NCBI RefSeq assembly: GCF_021245725.1
Contig: NZ_JAJGSX010000005.1
Location: 226,134-290,133 of the forward strand
Origin: Pseudonocardia sp. TRM90224
GTDB taxonomy: Bacteria > Actinomycetota > Actinomycetes > Mycobacteriales > Pseudonocardiaceae
DNA length: 64,000 bases
Reading direction: 5' to 3'
Shown: positions 33,457 to 42,268 of the stretch, piece after piece
Numbering within the stretch: the first letter of the stretch is position 1
Layout of the letters: every line of letters starts with the position of its first letter
Made by a program: the position numbers and the translations under genes
Notes under the pieces: model-generated
What the model saw: only the letters and a program-made list of their open reading frames with translations
Told to the model about the DNA's origin: nothing
The model's database searches: none

Positions 33457-36400
33457 GAGTCACCCTCCAGATCGCCTTCGAGATCCAGGTAGGTCTGGCG
33501 GAGCCGGTCGAGCACGGCGTCGTCCGGCTTGGCCCACATGCCGCGATCGGCCGCTTCGAGCAGCCGCTCGGTGATCCCGCGCAACGCCCACGGGTTGGAC
33601 TTCTCCATGAACGCCCGGTTCGTCTCGTCGAAGACGTAACTCTCGGCGAGCTGCCCGTACATCCAGTCGTCGACGACGCCGGCGGTGGCGTCATAGCCGA
33701 AGAGGTAGTCGACGGTAGCGGCCAGCTCGAACGCGCCCTTGTAGCCGTGGCGCTGCATCGCGGTGATCCACTTCGGGTTCACGACCCGTGCCCGGAACAC
33801 GCGCTTGGTCTCCTCGGCGAGCGTGCGGGTCTTCACCGCGTCGGTGACGGCGGAGTCGCCGACGTAGGCGGCGGGCGAGCGGCCGGTGAGCGCGCGCACC
33901 ATCGCGACCATGCCGCCGTGGTACTGGAAGTAGTCGTCGGAGTCGACGATGTCGTGCTCGCGGGTGTCCTGGTTCTTCGCCGCGACCGCGATGCGCCGGA
34001 ACGACTGCTCCATGTCGGCGCGCGCCTCGCGCCCGTCCAGCCCGCGGCCGTAGGCGTAGCCGCCCCAGACCGCGTAGACCTCGGCCAGGTCGGCGTCGCT
34101 GCGCCAGTTGCGGGCGTCGATCAGCGGCAGCAGCCCGGCCCCGTAGGCGCCCGGCTTGGAGCCGAAGATCCGGGACGTGGCGCGGCGGCGGTCGCCGTGC
34201 GTCGCCTCGTCCTCGTCGACGTGCTTGCGCAGGTAGTTCTGCTCGGCCGGCTCGTCCAGCTCGGCGACGGCCCGGATCGCGTCGTCGATCAGCGTGATGA
34301 CGTGCGGGAACGCGTCGCGGAAGAACCCGGATATGCGCACTGTGACGTCGATGCGCGGGCGGCCGAGCTCGGCGAGCGGGACGATCTCGAACCCGGTGAC
34401 CCGCCGCGAGGCGTCGTCCCAGACGGGCCGGCAGCCGATCAGTGCGAGGATCTCGGCGAGGTCGTCACCCTGCGTCCGCATCGCCGCGGTGCCCCAGACG
34501 GTGAGGCCGACCGACGTCGGGTAGGTGCCGGTGTCGGCGAGGTGGCGCGCGACGAGCGAGTCGGCCAGCGCGCTGCCGATCTCCCACGCGCTGCGCGACG
34601 GGATCGCCTTCGGGTCGACGGAGTAGAAGTTGCGGCCGGTGGGCAGCACGTTGACCAGGCCGCGCGTCGGCGAGCCCGAGGGACCGGCCGGGACGTACCC
34701 GCCGTCGAGCGCGTGCAGGACGTTCGCCACCTCGTCGGTGGTGCGGTCGAGCCGCGGGACGACCTCGGCGCAGCCGAACTCCAGCACGGCGACGACGTCG
34801 GCGACGGGCTCGCCGAGCAGCTCGGTGACGACGACGGCCGGCTCGCGCCACCCCCGTTCCTGCACACCGGTGACGAGCCGGCGAGCGACTCCTTCCAGCA
34901 CATCGACAAGATCCGCACCAGTCCGCGACGGACCACCGGAGATCGCAACGAGCCGCGCGAGGTGGGCAGGAAAGCCACTTTCCGGCCCTGTGGGGGCAGG
35001 AAAGTGGCTTTCCTGCCCTCCCCACGGCTCGCCGGGGGCGGCGAGGAGCGCCTGCTCGTCGAGCCCCGCCCACGCCGCGAGCGCCGCCCGGAGGCCGGGC
35101 AGCGCCTTGCGTCCACCCCACACCTGGCTCGCCCGCAGGATCGCGAGCACCAGGTTGACCTGCGCCTCGTCCGCCGGGACGCCGCCCAGGATGTGCAACC
35201 CGTCGCGGATCTGGACGTCCTTGACCTCACACAGGTAGCCGTCGATGTGGAGGATGAAGTCGTCGAACTCCTCCTCGCCCGGCGCGGCGTCGACGTGTAG
35301 GTCGTGGTGCAACTGCGCGGCCTGCACGACCTCCCAGATCCGCACCCGCAGCGCCGGCAGCTTGGCCGGGTCCATGGCCTGCACGGTGGCGTACTCGTCG
35401 AGGAGCTGTTCGAGCTTCGCCATCTCGCCGTACGTGTCGGCGCGCGCCATCGGCGGCACCAGGTGGTCGACGACGACGGCGTGCCCGCGGCGCTTGGCCT
35501 GCGTGCCCTCACCGGGGTCGTTCACGATGAACGGGTAGACCAGCGGCAGCTCGCCGAGCACGGCGTCGGGCGCGCAGTCGGGTGCGAGGCCGAGACCCTT
35601 GCCGGGCAGCCATTCGAGGGTGCCGTGCTTGCCGAGGTGGATCACCGCGTCGGCGCCGAACTCGTTGTCCAGCCAGCGGTAGGCGGCCAGGTAGTGGTGC
35701 GAGGGCGGCAGGTCGGGGTCGTGGTAGATCGCGATCGGGTTCTCGCCGAAGCCGCGCGGCGGCTGGATCATCAGCAGCACGTTCCCGAACCGCAGCGCCG
35801 CCAGGACGATGTCGCCGCCGTCGACGTAGAGCGAGCCGGGCGGCTCACCCCAGTGCTCGCGGATCCCGCTGGTCAGCTCGCCGGGCAGGGCGTCGAACCA
35901 GCGCCGGTACTCGTCGAGCCGCACCCGCGACGGCGCCGCGGCGAGCTGCTCCTCGGTGAGCCACTCGACGTCGTGGCCACCGGCGGCGATCAAGGTGTGG
36001 ATCAGCGTGTCGGAGTCCTCTGGGAACTCGCCGACCGAGTAGCCGGCGGCCCGCAGCGCCCGCAGCAGCACCACGGCCGACGCCGGGGTGTCGAGCCCGA
36101 CGGCGTTGCCGACCCGCGCGTGCTTCGTCGGGTAGCTCGACAGCACGACGGCCAGCTTGCGGTCGGCGACGGGGGTCGTACGCAGCCGCGCGTGCCGCAC
36201 GGCGAGCCCGGCCAGCCGCGCCGCCCGCTCGGGGTCGGCGACGTAGGTCGGGATGTCGTCGCCCTCGGCCGTCTCCTTGAACGAGAACGGCACCGTGATC
36301 AGGCGGCCGTCGAACTCGGGGATGGCGACCTGCATCGCGGCGTCCATCGGCGAGAGCGCGGCATCCGACTCCGCCCAGGTGGCGCGCGAGGTGGTGAGGC

Positions 36401-37151
36401 AGAGGCCCTGCAGCACCGGGACGTCGAGCGTCGCGAGCGCGCCCGCGTCCCAGGCGTCCTCCTCGCCGCCGGCGCTGGCGTCGGCCGCGACGGTGCCGCC
36501 GGCGGCCAGCACCGTCGCCACCAGCACGTCCGCCTTGCCGAGCAGCTCCATCAGCTCCGGCTGGGCGCCGCGCAGCGAGCCGCAGAAGACGGGCAGCGCG
36601 TTGGCGCCACGGGCCTCGACGGCGTCGCAGAGGGTGTCGACGAACGCGGTGTTGCCGGAGAGCTCGTGGGCCCGGTAGAAGACGATGCCGACGGTCGGGC
36701 GGCCGGCGTCGAGCGCGCGCTGCCCGTGCACTCCGAACTCCGCCGCGGGAACGGGCGGCGCGAAGCCCTCACCCGTCAGCAGCACCGTGTCGGAGAGGAA
36801 GCGGTGCAGCTCGCGCAGGTTGTCGACCCCGCCCGCGGCAAGGTAGGCCAGCGCTTCCGACGCCACGCCGGCCGGCACCGTCGAGGCACCCATCAGCTCG
36901 GCGTCGGGCGCGGCCTCGCCGCCCAGCAGCACCACCGGCAACCCCGAGGCCACCAGCACGTCGACGCCCTCCGGCCAGGCCCGCCGCCCGCCGAGCAGGC
37001 GCAGCACGACCACCGAGACGCCTTCGAGCAGCGGCGGCAGCCCCGCCGGCTCCACCCGCGCGGGGTTGGCCGTCCGGTAGACCGCACCCGAGCTGCGGGC
37101 AGCCAGCAGCTCGGTGTCGGCGGTGGAGAGCAGCAGGACAGGAACCGTCAT
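33453..37151 (-). CDS. cobN: Cobaltochelatase subunit CobN with in-frame palindromic insert
   Basis: 1232 residues; the large subunit of the ATP-dependent late cobalt chelatase acting on hydrogenobyrinic acid diamide. Features include YRAHELSGNTAFVDTLCDAVEARG, LGKHGTLEWLPGKGLGL and GGYAYGRGLDGREA. Partner subunits (CobS/T or ChlI/D) are not in this window. Residues about 710-730 (WGGQESHFPAPTGPESGFPA) are encoded by a family I palindrome, in a loop between conserved domains. The ATG is chosen because GAGGATGAC directly precedes it; a B12 riboswitch ends about 50 bases upstream, so B12 should repress this operon. Confidence 0.95.
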   Translation of the reverse strand: MTVPVLLLSTADTELLAARSSGAVYRTANPARVEPAGLPPLLEGVSVVVLRLLGGRRAWPEGVDVLVASGLPVVLLGGEAAPDAELMGASTVPAGVASEALAYLAAGGVDNLRELHRFLSDTVLLTGEGFAPPVPAAEFGVHGQRALDAGRPTVGIVFYRAHELSGNTAFVDTLCDAVEARGANALPVFCGSLRGAQPELMELLGKADVLVATVLAAGGTVAADASAGGEEDAWDAGALATLDVPVLQGLCLTTSRATWAESDAALSPMDAAMQVAIPEFDGRLITVPFSFKETAEGDDIPTYVADPERAARLAGLAVRHARLRTTPVADRKLAVVLSSYPTKHARVGNAVGLDTPASAVVLLRALRAAGYSVGEFPEDSDTLIHTLIAAGGHDVEWLTEEQLAAAPSRVRLDEYRRWFDALPGELTSGIREHWGEPPGSLYVDGGDIVLAALRFGNVLLMIQPPRGFGENPIAIYHDPDLPPSHHYLAAYRWLDNEFGADAVIHLGKHGTLEWLPGKGLGLAPDCAPDAVLGELPLVYPFIVNDPGEGTQAKRRGHAVVVDHLVPPMARADTYGEMAKLEQLLDEYATVQAMDPAKLPALRVRIWEVVQAAQLHHDLHVDAAPGEEEFDDFILHIDGYLCEVKDVQIRDGLHILGGVPADEAQVNLVLAILRASQVWGGRKALPGLRAALAAWAGLDEQALLAAPGEPWGGQESHFPAPTGPESGFPAHLARLVAISGGPSRTGADLVDVLEGVARRLVTGVQERGWREPAVVVTELLGEPVADVVAVLEFGCAEVVPRLDRTTDEVANVLHALDGGYVPAGPSGSPTRGLVNVLPTGRNFYSVDPKAIPSRSAWEIGSALADSLVARHLADTGTYPTSVGLTVWGTAAMRTQGDDLAEILALIGCRPVWDDASRRVTGFEIVPLAELGRPRIDVTVRISGFFRDAFPHVITLIDDAIRAVAELDEPAEQNYLRKHVDEDEATHGDRRRATSRIFGSKPGAYGAGLLPLIDARNWRSDADLAEVYAVWGGYAYGRGLDGREARADMEQSFRRIAVAAKNQDTREHDIVDSDDYFQYHGGMVAMVRALTGRSPAAYVGDSAVTDAVKTRTLAEETKRVFRARVVNPKWITAMQRHGYKGAFELAATVDYLFGYDATAGVVDDWMYGQLAESYVFDETNRAFMEKSNPWALRGITERLLEAADRGMWAKPDDAVLDRLRQTYLDLEGDLEGDS
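34963..35023. repeat. Family I palindromic element, copy D, inside cobN
   Basis: The full pair of 25-base arms (GGGCAGGAAAGCCACTTTCC and complement) lies within the cobN coding sequence. The length keeps the reading frame and no stop codon occurs in the cobN frame, adding about 20 residues. The flanking small hairpin of copies A, B and E is missing. Confidence 0.92.
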
Positions 37152-37199
37152 GTCATCCTCACGAGGGTCCGCGCCCTCCGGTCGGGGATACCACGACGG

Positions 37200-37380
37200 C
37201 AGCAAGTCTCCTGGCTCCCGGATCAGCGCGACCCGCCCGACCTTCCCGCCGCGACACGGCAGTGGTCATGAGGGTGGACGGCTCGCTCCCCGGTGACAGT
37301 GGCGGGACCGCGCCGGACTCGCACCGGCTTCCTCCACTGCCGTCGCGAGAACTGCAACACACCCAGGGGGCGCCGGTCAA
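37200..37380 (-). promoter_or_regulatory. Cobalamin (B12) riboswitch upstream of cobN
   Basis: Read on the minus strand, GAGGAAGCCGGTGCGAGTCC and the following CGGTCCCGCCACTGT are the conserved core of the class I cobalamin riboswitch, and AGCCAGGAGACTTGC at 37202-37216 is the closing B12 box. It would reduce expression of cobN-cobI-bluB/cobT when adenosylcobalamin is abundant. Confidence 0.95.
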
Positions 37381-37445
37381 CGCCAGGTGAGGTTGCCGAC
37401 CCACGTTTCGGACGACCGGACGGCTGGGAAGCCTGTGCCAGCGAT

Positions 37446-37461
37446 TCACTCGATCGAGTGA
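37446..37461. promoter_or_regulatory. Perfect 16-bp palindrome upstream of paralogous pair
   Basis: TCACTCGATCGAGTGA, 26 bases before the GTG start at 37488, followed by GTGCTCAGTCAC. It resembles a TetR/MarR-type operator; no regulator gene is adjacent. Confidence 0.5.
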
Positions 37462-37487
37462 GTGCTCAGTCACAGGAAGGAAGTCCG

Positions 37488-38165
37488 GTGAACGCCACCG
37501 TTCTGATCATCGTCATCGTGCTGGTGGTGCTCGTCGCCGCTGCCGCGTTCGTGCTGATGCGCCGGCGCCGCTCCAGCCAGCTCCAGGAGCAGTTCGGGCC
37601 GGAGTACGAGCGCAGCGTCGAGGAGACCGGAGACCGCCGCGCCGCCGAGAACCAGCTGGCCGAGCGCCGCAAGCGGCACAGCCAGCTCGACGTGCGCGAG
37701 CTGCGTCCCGAGGAGCGGGAGCGCTACGCCGCGTCGTGGGACCAGGTCCAGCGCGGGTTCGTCGACGACCCCCGCACGGCGCTGCACGACGCCGACCGGC
37801 TGGTCGTCGAGGTCATGCGCACCCGCGGCTACCCGGTCGACGACTTCGACCGCCGCGCCGAGGACATCTCCGTCGAGCACCCCGACGTCGTCCAGCACTA
37901 CCGCGACGCCAGCCGCGTGCGCACCGCGAGCGAGAGCGGCGAGATCGACACCGAGCAGCAGCGGCAGGCCGTGACGTCGTACCGGTCGCTGGTGCACGCG
38001 CTGCTCGGCGACGCCCGGCCGCAGGAGGACCGGATGCACGACGACCGGCCCGACCGCGCGGATGTGCAGCACAACGGTGCGGAGCCGCGGCTCGGCACGC
38101 CCGAGACCGACAGCAGCCACACCCGCACCGCCGACACCGCCCACGACGAGAGGACGACCCGATGA
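37488..38165 (+). CDS. Membrane-anchored protein with WDxVQ-FVDDP domain
   Basis: 225 residues. One N-terminal membrane helix (VLIIVIVLVVLVAAAAFVLMRRRR, 5-24) is followed by a charged linker, then a helical domain (about 85-170): YAASWDQVQRGFVDDPRTALHDADRLVVEVM and later HPDVVQHYRDASRVRT...EQQRQAVTSYRSLVHALL. The domain occurs in many actinobacterial stress-associated proteins of unknown function. The tail is disordered and acidic. The start is GTG with AGGAAGG before it. Overlaps the next gene (ATGA), which has a related domain. Confidence 0.75.
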   Translation: MNATVLIIVIVLVVLVAAAAFVLMRRRRSSQLQEQFGPEYERSVEETGDRRAAENQLAERRKRHSQLDVRELRPEERERYAASWDQVQRGFVDDPRTALHDADRLVVEVMRTRGYPVDDFDRRAEDISVEHPDVVQHYRDASRVRTASESGEIDTEQQRQAVTSYRSLVHALLGDARPQEDRMHDDRPDRADVQHNGAEPRLGTPETDSSHTRTADTAHDERTTR

Positions 38166-38752
38166 CCATGCCGCGCCCCGACCGCCAGCAGGACCTGGAC
38201 GACCCGCGCGAGGAGGCGCTCGACGCGCAGTTCGCCGAGCCGCGGGAGCCGCAGCCCGGCAACCAGCACCTCGACGACCGGCAGCACGACGGCCAGCTCG
38301 ACACCGAACCCCGCGACGCGCAGCCGCAGGCAGGTGTGCGCGATGCCGATGCCGACAGCGTTCGGACGGGCGCACAGCAGCCCGAGATGCAGGCCGGCAC
38401 GCACCAGCCGGAGACCACCGCTGCGGCACCGACCGGCATGCCCGAGGCCGGCGACGCCGATCGGATGCAGCCGGCGGGCGAGACCCGCGAGCGGCTCGTG
38501 CCGACCGACCGTGCCACCGAGTACGGCTCGCGCTGGGACGAGGTGAAGGGCTCCTTCGTCGACGAGCCGCGCGACGCCGTGAACCGGGCCGACGCGCTTG
38601 TGGGCGAGCTGCTCAGCGACCTGGAGAAGCTGTTCCGCGAGCAGCGCGCCGAGATCGTCGAGAAGATCGACGCCGGCGAGTCGTCCACCGAGGACCTGCG
38701 GCTCGCGCTGCGCCGCTACCGCAGCCTCTTCGACCGCCTGCTCTCGGTCTGA
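38162..38752 (+). CDS. Soluble paralogue with WDxVQ-FVDEP domain
   Basis: 196 residues without a membrane helix. A long disordered Gln/Asp/Pro-rich N-terminal half is followed by a domain (about 117-196) with YGSRWDEVKGSFVDEPRDAV, NRADALVGELLSDLEKLFREQRAEI and LRLALRRYRSLFDRLL. The block corresponds to YAASWDQVQRGFVDDPRTALHDAD and the final YRSLVHALL of the upstream gene, so the two share an ancestral domain. Tight coupling suggests that the proteins interact at the membrane. Function unknown. Confidence 0.75.
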   Translation: MTMPRPDRQQDLDDPREEALDAQFAEPREPQPGNQHLDDRQHDGQLDTEPRDAQPQAGVRDADADSVRTGAQQPEMQAGTHQPETTAAAPTGMPEAGDADRMQPAGETRERLVPTDRATEYGSRWDEVKGSFVDEPRDAVNRADALVGELLSDLEKLFREQRAEIVEKIDAGESSTEDLRLALRRYRSLFDRLLSV

Positions 38753-38792
38753 GGGCCGCCGCAAGCCGCCCGCACTGGTCGGGGACGGGACA

Positions 38793-38870
38793 CGTGCGTT
38801 TCGCACGTGAGGGCAGGAAAGCCACTTTCCGGCCCCCACAGGGCAGGAAAGTGGCTTTCCTGCCCTCCCC
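38793..38870. repeat. Family I palindromic element, copy E
   Basis: A complete copy with the GTGCGtttCGCAC small hairpin and both 25-base arms, 40 bases after the paralogous pair and about 110 bases before the MMPL gene. A run of cytosines (CCCCCCCCCC) follows at about 38889. Confidence 0.9.
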
Positions 38871-38981
38871 AGGCCGACCCGGGCCAGGCCCCCCCCCCCG
38901 CGGCCGGGTGGGGTTTGCCCTACCTGATCTTCGCGGGTTTGCCGGTCTGTCCGCCGGCGCCGGCCGCGCCACGCTTGGCGT

Positions 38982-41081
38982 ATGGCGCGCTTCGGCAGCA
39001 GCACGGACACCGGGACCCGAACTCCGACGGCGGTGCGGCTCGCCGCGTGGAGCGCGGGGCACCCGGGGCGGGCGATCGGGAGCTGGCTCGTCCTGATCGC
39101 GCTGTGCGTCGTCGCCGGCATGCTGACCGGGACGAACCGGGGCACGTTCGACGACTTCTGGATCGGTGAGGCGGGCCGCGCCGAGGCCGCGGCCACCGCG
39201 GCCGGGGTCGCCCCGCAGCCCGTCGAGCAGATCCTGGTGACCTCGCCGAGCGGGCCGCTCGACATCGACGTCGCCAGCGCGGCGGCCCGGGACGTCGCGC
39301 AGGGCCTGAGCGAGCTGCCCGCCGTCGCCGGTGTCGGGGCGCCGGTGGTGGCGGCCGACGGCACGGCGGTGCGCGTGGCCGTGACATTGAAGGGCGACGT
39401 CGACTCGGTACGCCGCAGCGTCCGCGCCGTGCTGGAGCGCACGTCCGAGCTGGCCGCCGAGCACCCCGGGCTGACGATCGCGCAGACCGGCAACGCGTCG
39501 ATCTCCGTCGGCGTCAACGACAAGCAGGGCGCCGACCTCGCCAGGACCGAGCTGATCAGCCTGCCGATCACGTTCGTGGTGCTGCTGCTGGTGTTCGGCG
39601 CCGTGCTGGCCGCCGGTGTGCCGGTGCTGCTGGCGCTCGCGGCGTTCGTCGGTTCGGTCGGCCTGTACGGCGTGGCGTCATGGGTGTTCCCCGACGCCGG
39701 GGGTGCGGCGATCAGCGTCGTGTTCCTGCTCGGGATGGCCGTCGGCATCGACTACTCGCTCTTCTACCTCAAGCGGGTGCGCGAGGAACGCGCCCGCGGC
39801 GCTCTCACGCACGCCGACGCCGTCCGGATCGCCGCGGCGACCTCGGGACGGGCGATCGCTACGTCCGGGCTCGCGGTGATCGTCTCGCTGGCCGGGCTGT
39901 ACATCGTCAACGACGCGATCTTCTCCTCGATCGCGACCGGCGCGATCCTCGTCGTGGTGGTGGCCGTCGCCAGCTCGCTCACGGTGCTGCCGGCGCTGCT
40001 CGTCGTGCTCGGGAAGCGGATCGACGGCCGCCGTCGGGCCCGTCCCGGCACCGCGTGGAAGCGGATCCTGCAGCCGGCGCTGCGGCACCCGGTCGCGACG
40101 CTCGTCGTCGGCGGCCTGGTGACGGCGGTGCTCGCGCTGCCGGCCATGACGATGACGCTGGGCATCGAGGGCAAGGAGACGTTCCCCAAGAGCATCCCGG
40201 CGGTCGGCGCGTACGACCGGCTGACCCAGTCGTTCCCGGAGGCCGGGGCCCGCCACTTCGTCGTGGTGACGGCCGACCCGGCGCGCTCGACCGACGTCGC
40301 CGCCGCACTGGCCCGGCTCACCGAGGACCCGACTGCCGTGCGGACGTCGACCGACCGCACGGTGAGCACGCTCCTGCTGCCGGTCGGGCACCCCGCCAAC
40401 TCCGCAGCGGGCCGGGAGTCGCTCGACCGGTTGCGCGGGCAGCTGCCGGCGCTGTTGCCGGAGCCCGGGGTCACCATCGCGGTGAGCGGGGACGTCGCCG
40501 CGGGCGTCGACTACTCGGCGCACCAGGCGGCGCGGATCCCGTGGGTGATCGGGTTCGTGTCGCTCGCGACGCTGGTCGTGATGCTCTTCGCGTTCGGCTC
40601 ACTGGTGCTCGCCGCGATCGGCGTCGTGATCAACCTCGCGGCGGTCGTCGTCAGCTGGGGGGTGCTGACGGCGGTCTTCCAGGCCACGTGGGCCGAGGAC
40701 CTGCTCGGGTTCACCTCGACCGGCTTCATCGGTTCGCGGATGCCGTTGATGATCTTCGCGATCCTGGTGGGGCTCTCGACCGACTACCAGATCTTCGTGG
40801 TCAGCCGCATCCGCGAGGCCGTGCAGCGCGGGGTGCCGACCCGCCAGGCGGTGCTCGACGGGATCGCGGGCTCGGCGAGCGTCGTGACCAGCGCCGCGGT
40901 GATCATGATCTCGGTGTTCCTGAGCTTCATGTTCATCGACCGGATCGAGTTCAAGCAGGTCGGCCTCGGGCTCACCGTCGCCGTGCTGTTCGACGCGGTG
41001 GTGCTGCGGGCGCTCATCCTGCCGGCGGTGATGACGGTGCTCGGCGAGCGCAGCTGGTGGCCGGGACTCGTGCGACGATAG
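38982..41081 (+). CDS. MMPL-family transporter (RND superfamily)
   Basis: 699 residues with two repeated halves, each with one membrane helix, an extracytoplasmic domain and a five-helix bundle. The proton-relay regions are GMAVGIDYSLFYLKRVREER in the first half and VGLSTDYQIFVVSRIREAVQ in the second, where Asp-Tyr pairs are diagnostic. Family members export lipids or drugs. The size is smaller than mycobacterial MmpL proteins (about 950), like the SCO/YdfJ group. No partner gene is near. A poor ribosome site precedes the ATG. Confidence 0.9.
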   Translation: MARFGSSTDTGTRTPTAVRLAAWSAGHPGRAIGSWLVLIALCVVAGMLTGTNRGTFDDFWIGEAGRAEAAATAAGVAPQPVEQILVTSPSGPLDIDVASAAARDVAQGLSELPAVAGVGAPVVAADGTAVRVAVTLKGDVDSVRRSVRAVLERTSELAAEHPGLTIAQTGNASISVGVNDKQGADLARTELISLPITFVVLLLVFGAVLAAGVPVLLALAAFVGSVGLYGVASWVFPDAGGAAISVVFLLGMAVGIDYSLFYLKRVREERARGALTHADAVRIAAATSGRAIATSGLAVIVSLAGLYIVNDAIFSSIATGAILVVVVAVASSLTVLPALLVVLGKRIDGRRRARPGTAWKRILQPALRHPVATLVVGGLVTAVLALPAMTMTLGIEGKETFPKSIPAVGAYDRLTQSFPEAGARHFVVVTADPARSTDVAAALARLTEDPTAVRTSTDRTVSTLLLPVGHPANSAAGRESLDRLRGQLPALLPEPGVTIAVSGDVAAGVDYSAHQAARIPWVIGFVSLATLVVMLFAFGSLVLAAIGVVINLAAVVVSWGVLTAVFQATWAEDLLGFTSTGFIGSRMPLMIFAILVGLSTDYQIFVVSRIREAVQRGVPTRQAVLDGIAGSASVVTSAAVIMISVFLSFMFIDRIEFKQVGLGLTVAVLFDAVVLRALILPAVMTVLGERSWWPGLVRR

Positions 41082-41158
41082 GGCCGACCTGCCGTCGTCG
41101 ATGGTCCGGGCGCACCGCGAAGCGCCCCTCCCATGATGGAGCTCCACCCCGCCCGCTG

Positions 41159-41674
41159 ATGGGCGCCCCACGTGTCCGCACCCGGGCCGACCTGCGCCGG
41201 GAACGCCGCCCACGGCAGCACCCCTGCTGGGACCACCTCTACATCGCGCCGCTCTGGCCAATGCACGATGCCAACCTCGGCACGCTCTTGCGCACCTGCG
41301 ACGCCGTCGGGGCCTGCCTCGCGGTGCCGCGGCGGGCGTGGATCGACGCCGCGCTCACCCGCGGCAATACGTTGCGGCGCAGCTCGTGCGTGCACCGGGT
41401 CGCCGATCCGGTGTCGTGGCTGACCCACCAGCGCTCGACGGGAGCCCGGCTGATCGGCGTCGAGCTGGCCGACGAGTCGATCCGGCTCGGCGACCTGCCG
41501 GCCGCCCGCACCCGCACCGTCGCCGTGCTCGGCCACGAGGCCGAGGGCATCCCGGCGGAGGCGCTCGCCCTGCTCGGCCAGGTCGTCGAGATCCCGATGA
41601 TCGGGACGGGGCACAGCCTCAACGTCGCCGTCGCCGGCTCGCTCGTGGCCTACAAGCTGGCCGGGATGCTGTGA
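41159..41674 (+). CDS. SpoU/TrmH-family tRNA/rRNA 2'-O-methyltransferase
   Basis: 171 residues, a SPOUT-knot methyltransferase. Motif 1 is DANLGTLLRTCDAVG (N39, R45), motif 2 is LGHEAEGIPAEAL and motif 3 is IPMIGTGHSLNVAVAGSLVAYKL. It adds a methyl group to a ribose 2'-OH using SAM bound in the knot. It is short and has no N-terminal RNA-binding domain; TrmL-like or TrmH-like targets are possible. It is alone on the plus strand and converges with the cyclodeaminase-like gene. Confidence 0.88.
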   Translation: MGAPRVRTRADLRRERRPRQHPCWDHLYIAPLWPMHDANLGTLLRTCDAVGACLAVPRRAWIDAALTRGNTLRRSSCVHRVADPVSWLTHQRSTGARLIGVELADESIRLGDLPAARTRTVAVLGHEAEGIPAEALALLGQVVEIPMIGTGHSLNVAVAGSLVAYKLAGML

Positions 41675-41712
41675 CAGCCCGACTCGGGCACGCGTCCACC
41701 CCGACTCGCGCG

Positions 41713-42261
41713 TCAGGTGGCCGTGCGGTGGGCGGCGGCTGCCGCGGCGGTGGCGCGGGCGGTGCGCAGCTGGGGTGGGTCGTCGCCCTTGCGGGTGTTG
41801 GCGGCGACCAGCTCGGCGGCCGTCGCCGCTGCAGCAGCGGCCAGCTCGACGGCGGCCAGCGCGTCGCCGCGCAGGTTGGGGTTGCCGTGCTCCACCAGCT
41901 CCGCGCCGAGCGCCGCGACCTCGCCGGCGATCTCCGTGACCTGCGCCGGCACCGCCGAGGCGGCCTCGCGAGCAGCGGCGACGGCCGCCCGCCGGCCGGG
42001 GTCGTCCTTCGGCAGCCGCAGCGCCGCCATGAACGCGCCGTACGCCTCGGCGTCGGCGTCGGCCAGCGGGACGACCCGCGCGCGCAGCTGGTCGGCCCGC
42101 GCCGCCGCCGCGTCCTGGCCTTCGCTGAACCGTGCGGCCATCGCGGCGAGCGCGGCGGCGAGCCCGGTTGCCAGCGCCGCGGCCGCGCCACCGCCCGGCG
42201 CCGTCGTCCTGGCGGCGACGGCGTCGAGCAGTTCCCGGACGGTCAGGTCCTCGAGTGCCAT
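41713..42261 (-). CDS. Cyclodeaminase/cyclohydrolase family protein (FTCD C-domain)
   Basis: 182 residues, all-helical, with the FTCD_C features LLDAVAARTTAPGGGAAAALATGLAAALAAMAARFS and DADAEAYGAFMAALRLPK; GNPNLRGDALAAVELAAAAA is the usual third block. The family acts on formimino- or methenyl-tetrahydrofolate. The very Ala-rich C-terminus is typical of GC-rich genomes. It is eight bases from the end of the sirC/cobA gene and probably co-transcribed, though the biochemical link to corrin synthesis is unclear. Confidence 0.85.
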   Translation of the reverse strand: MALEDLTVRELLDAVAARTTAPGGGAAAALATGLAAALAAMAARFSEGQDAAAARADQLRARVVPLADADAEAYGAFMAALRLPKDDPGRRAAVAAAREAASAVPAQVTEIAGEVAALGAELVEHGNPNLRGDALAAVELAAAAAATAAELVAANTRKGDDPPQLRTARATAAAAAAHRTAT

Positions 42262-42268
42262 CTCGGCG

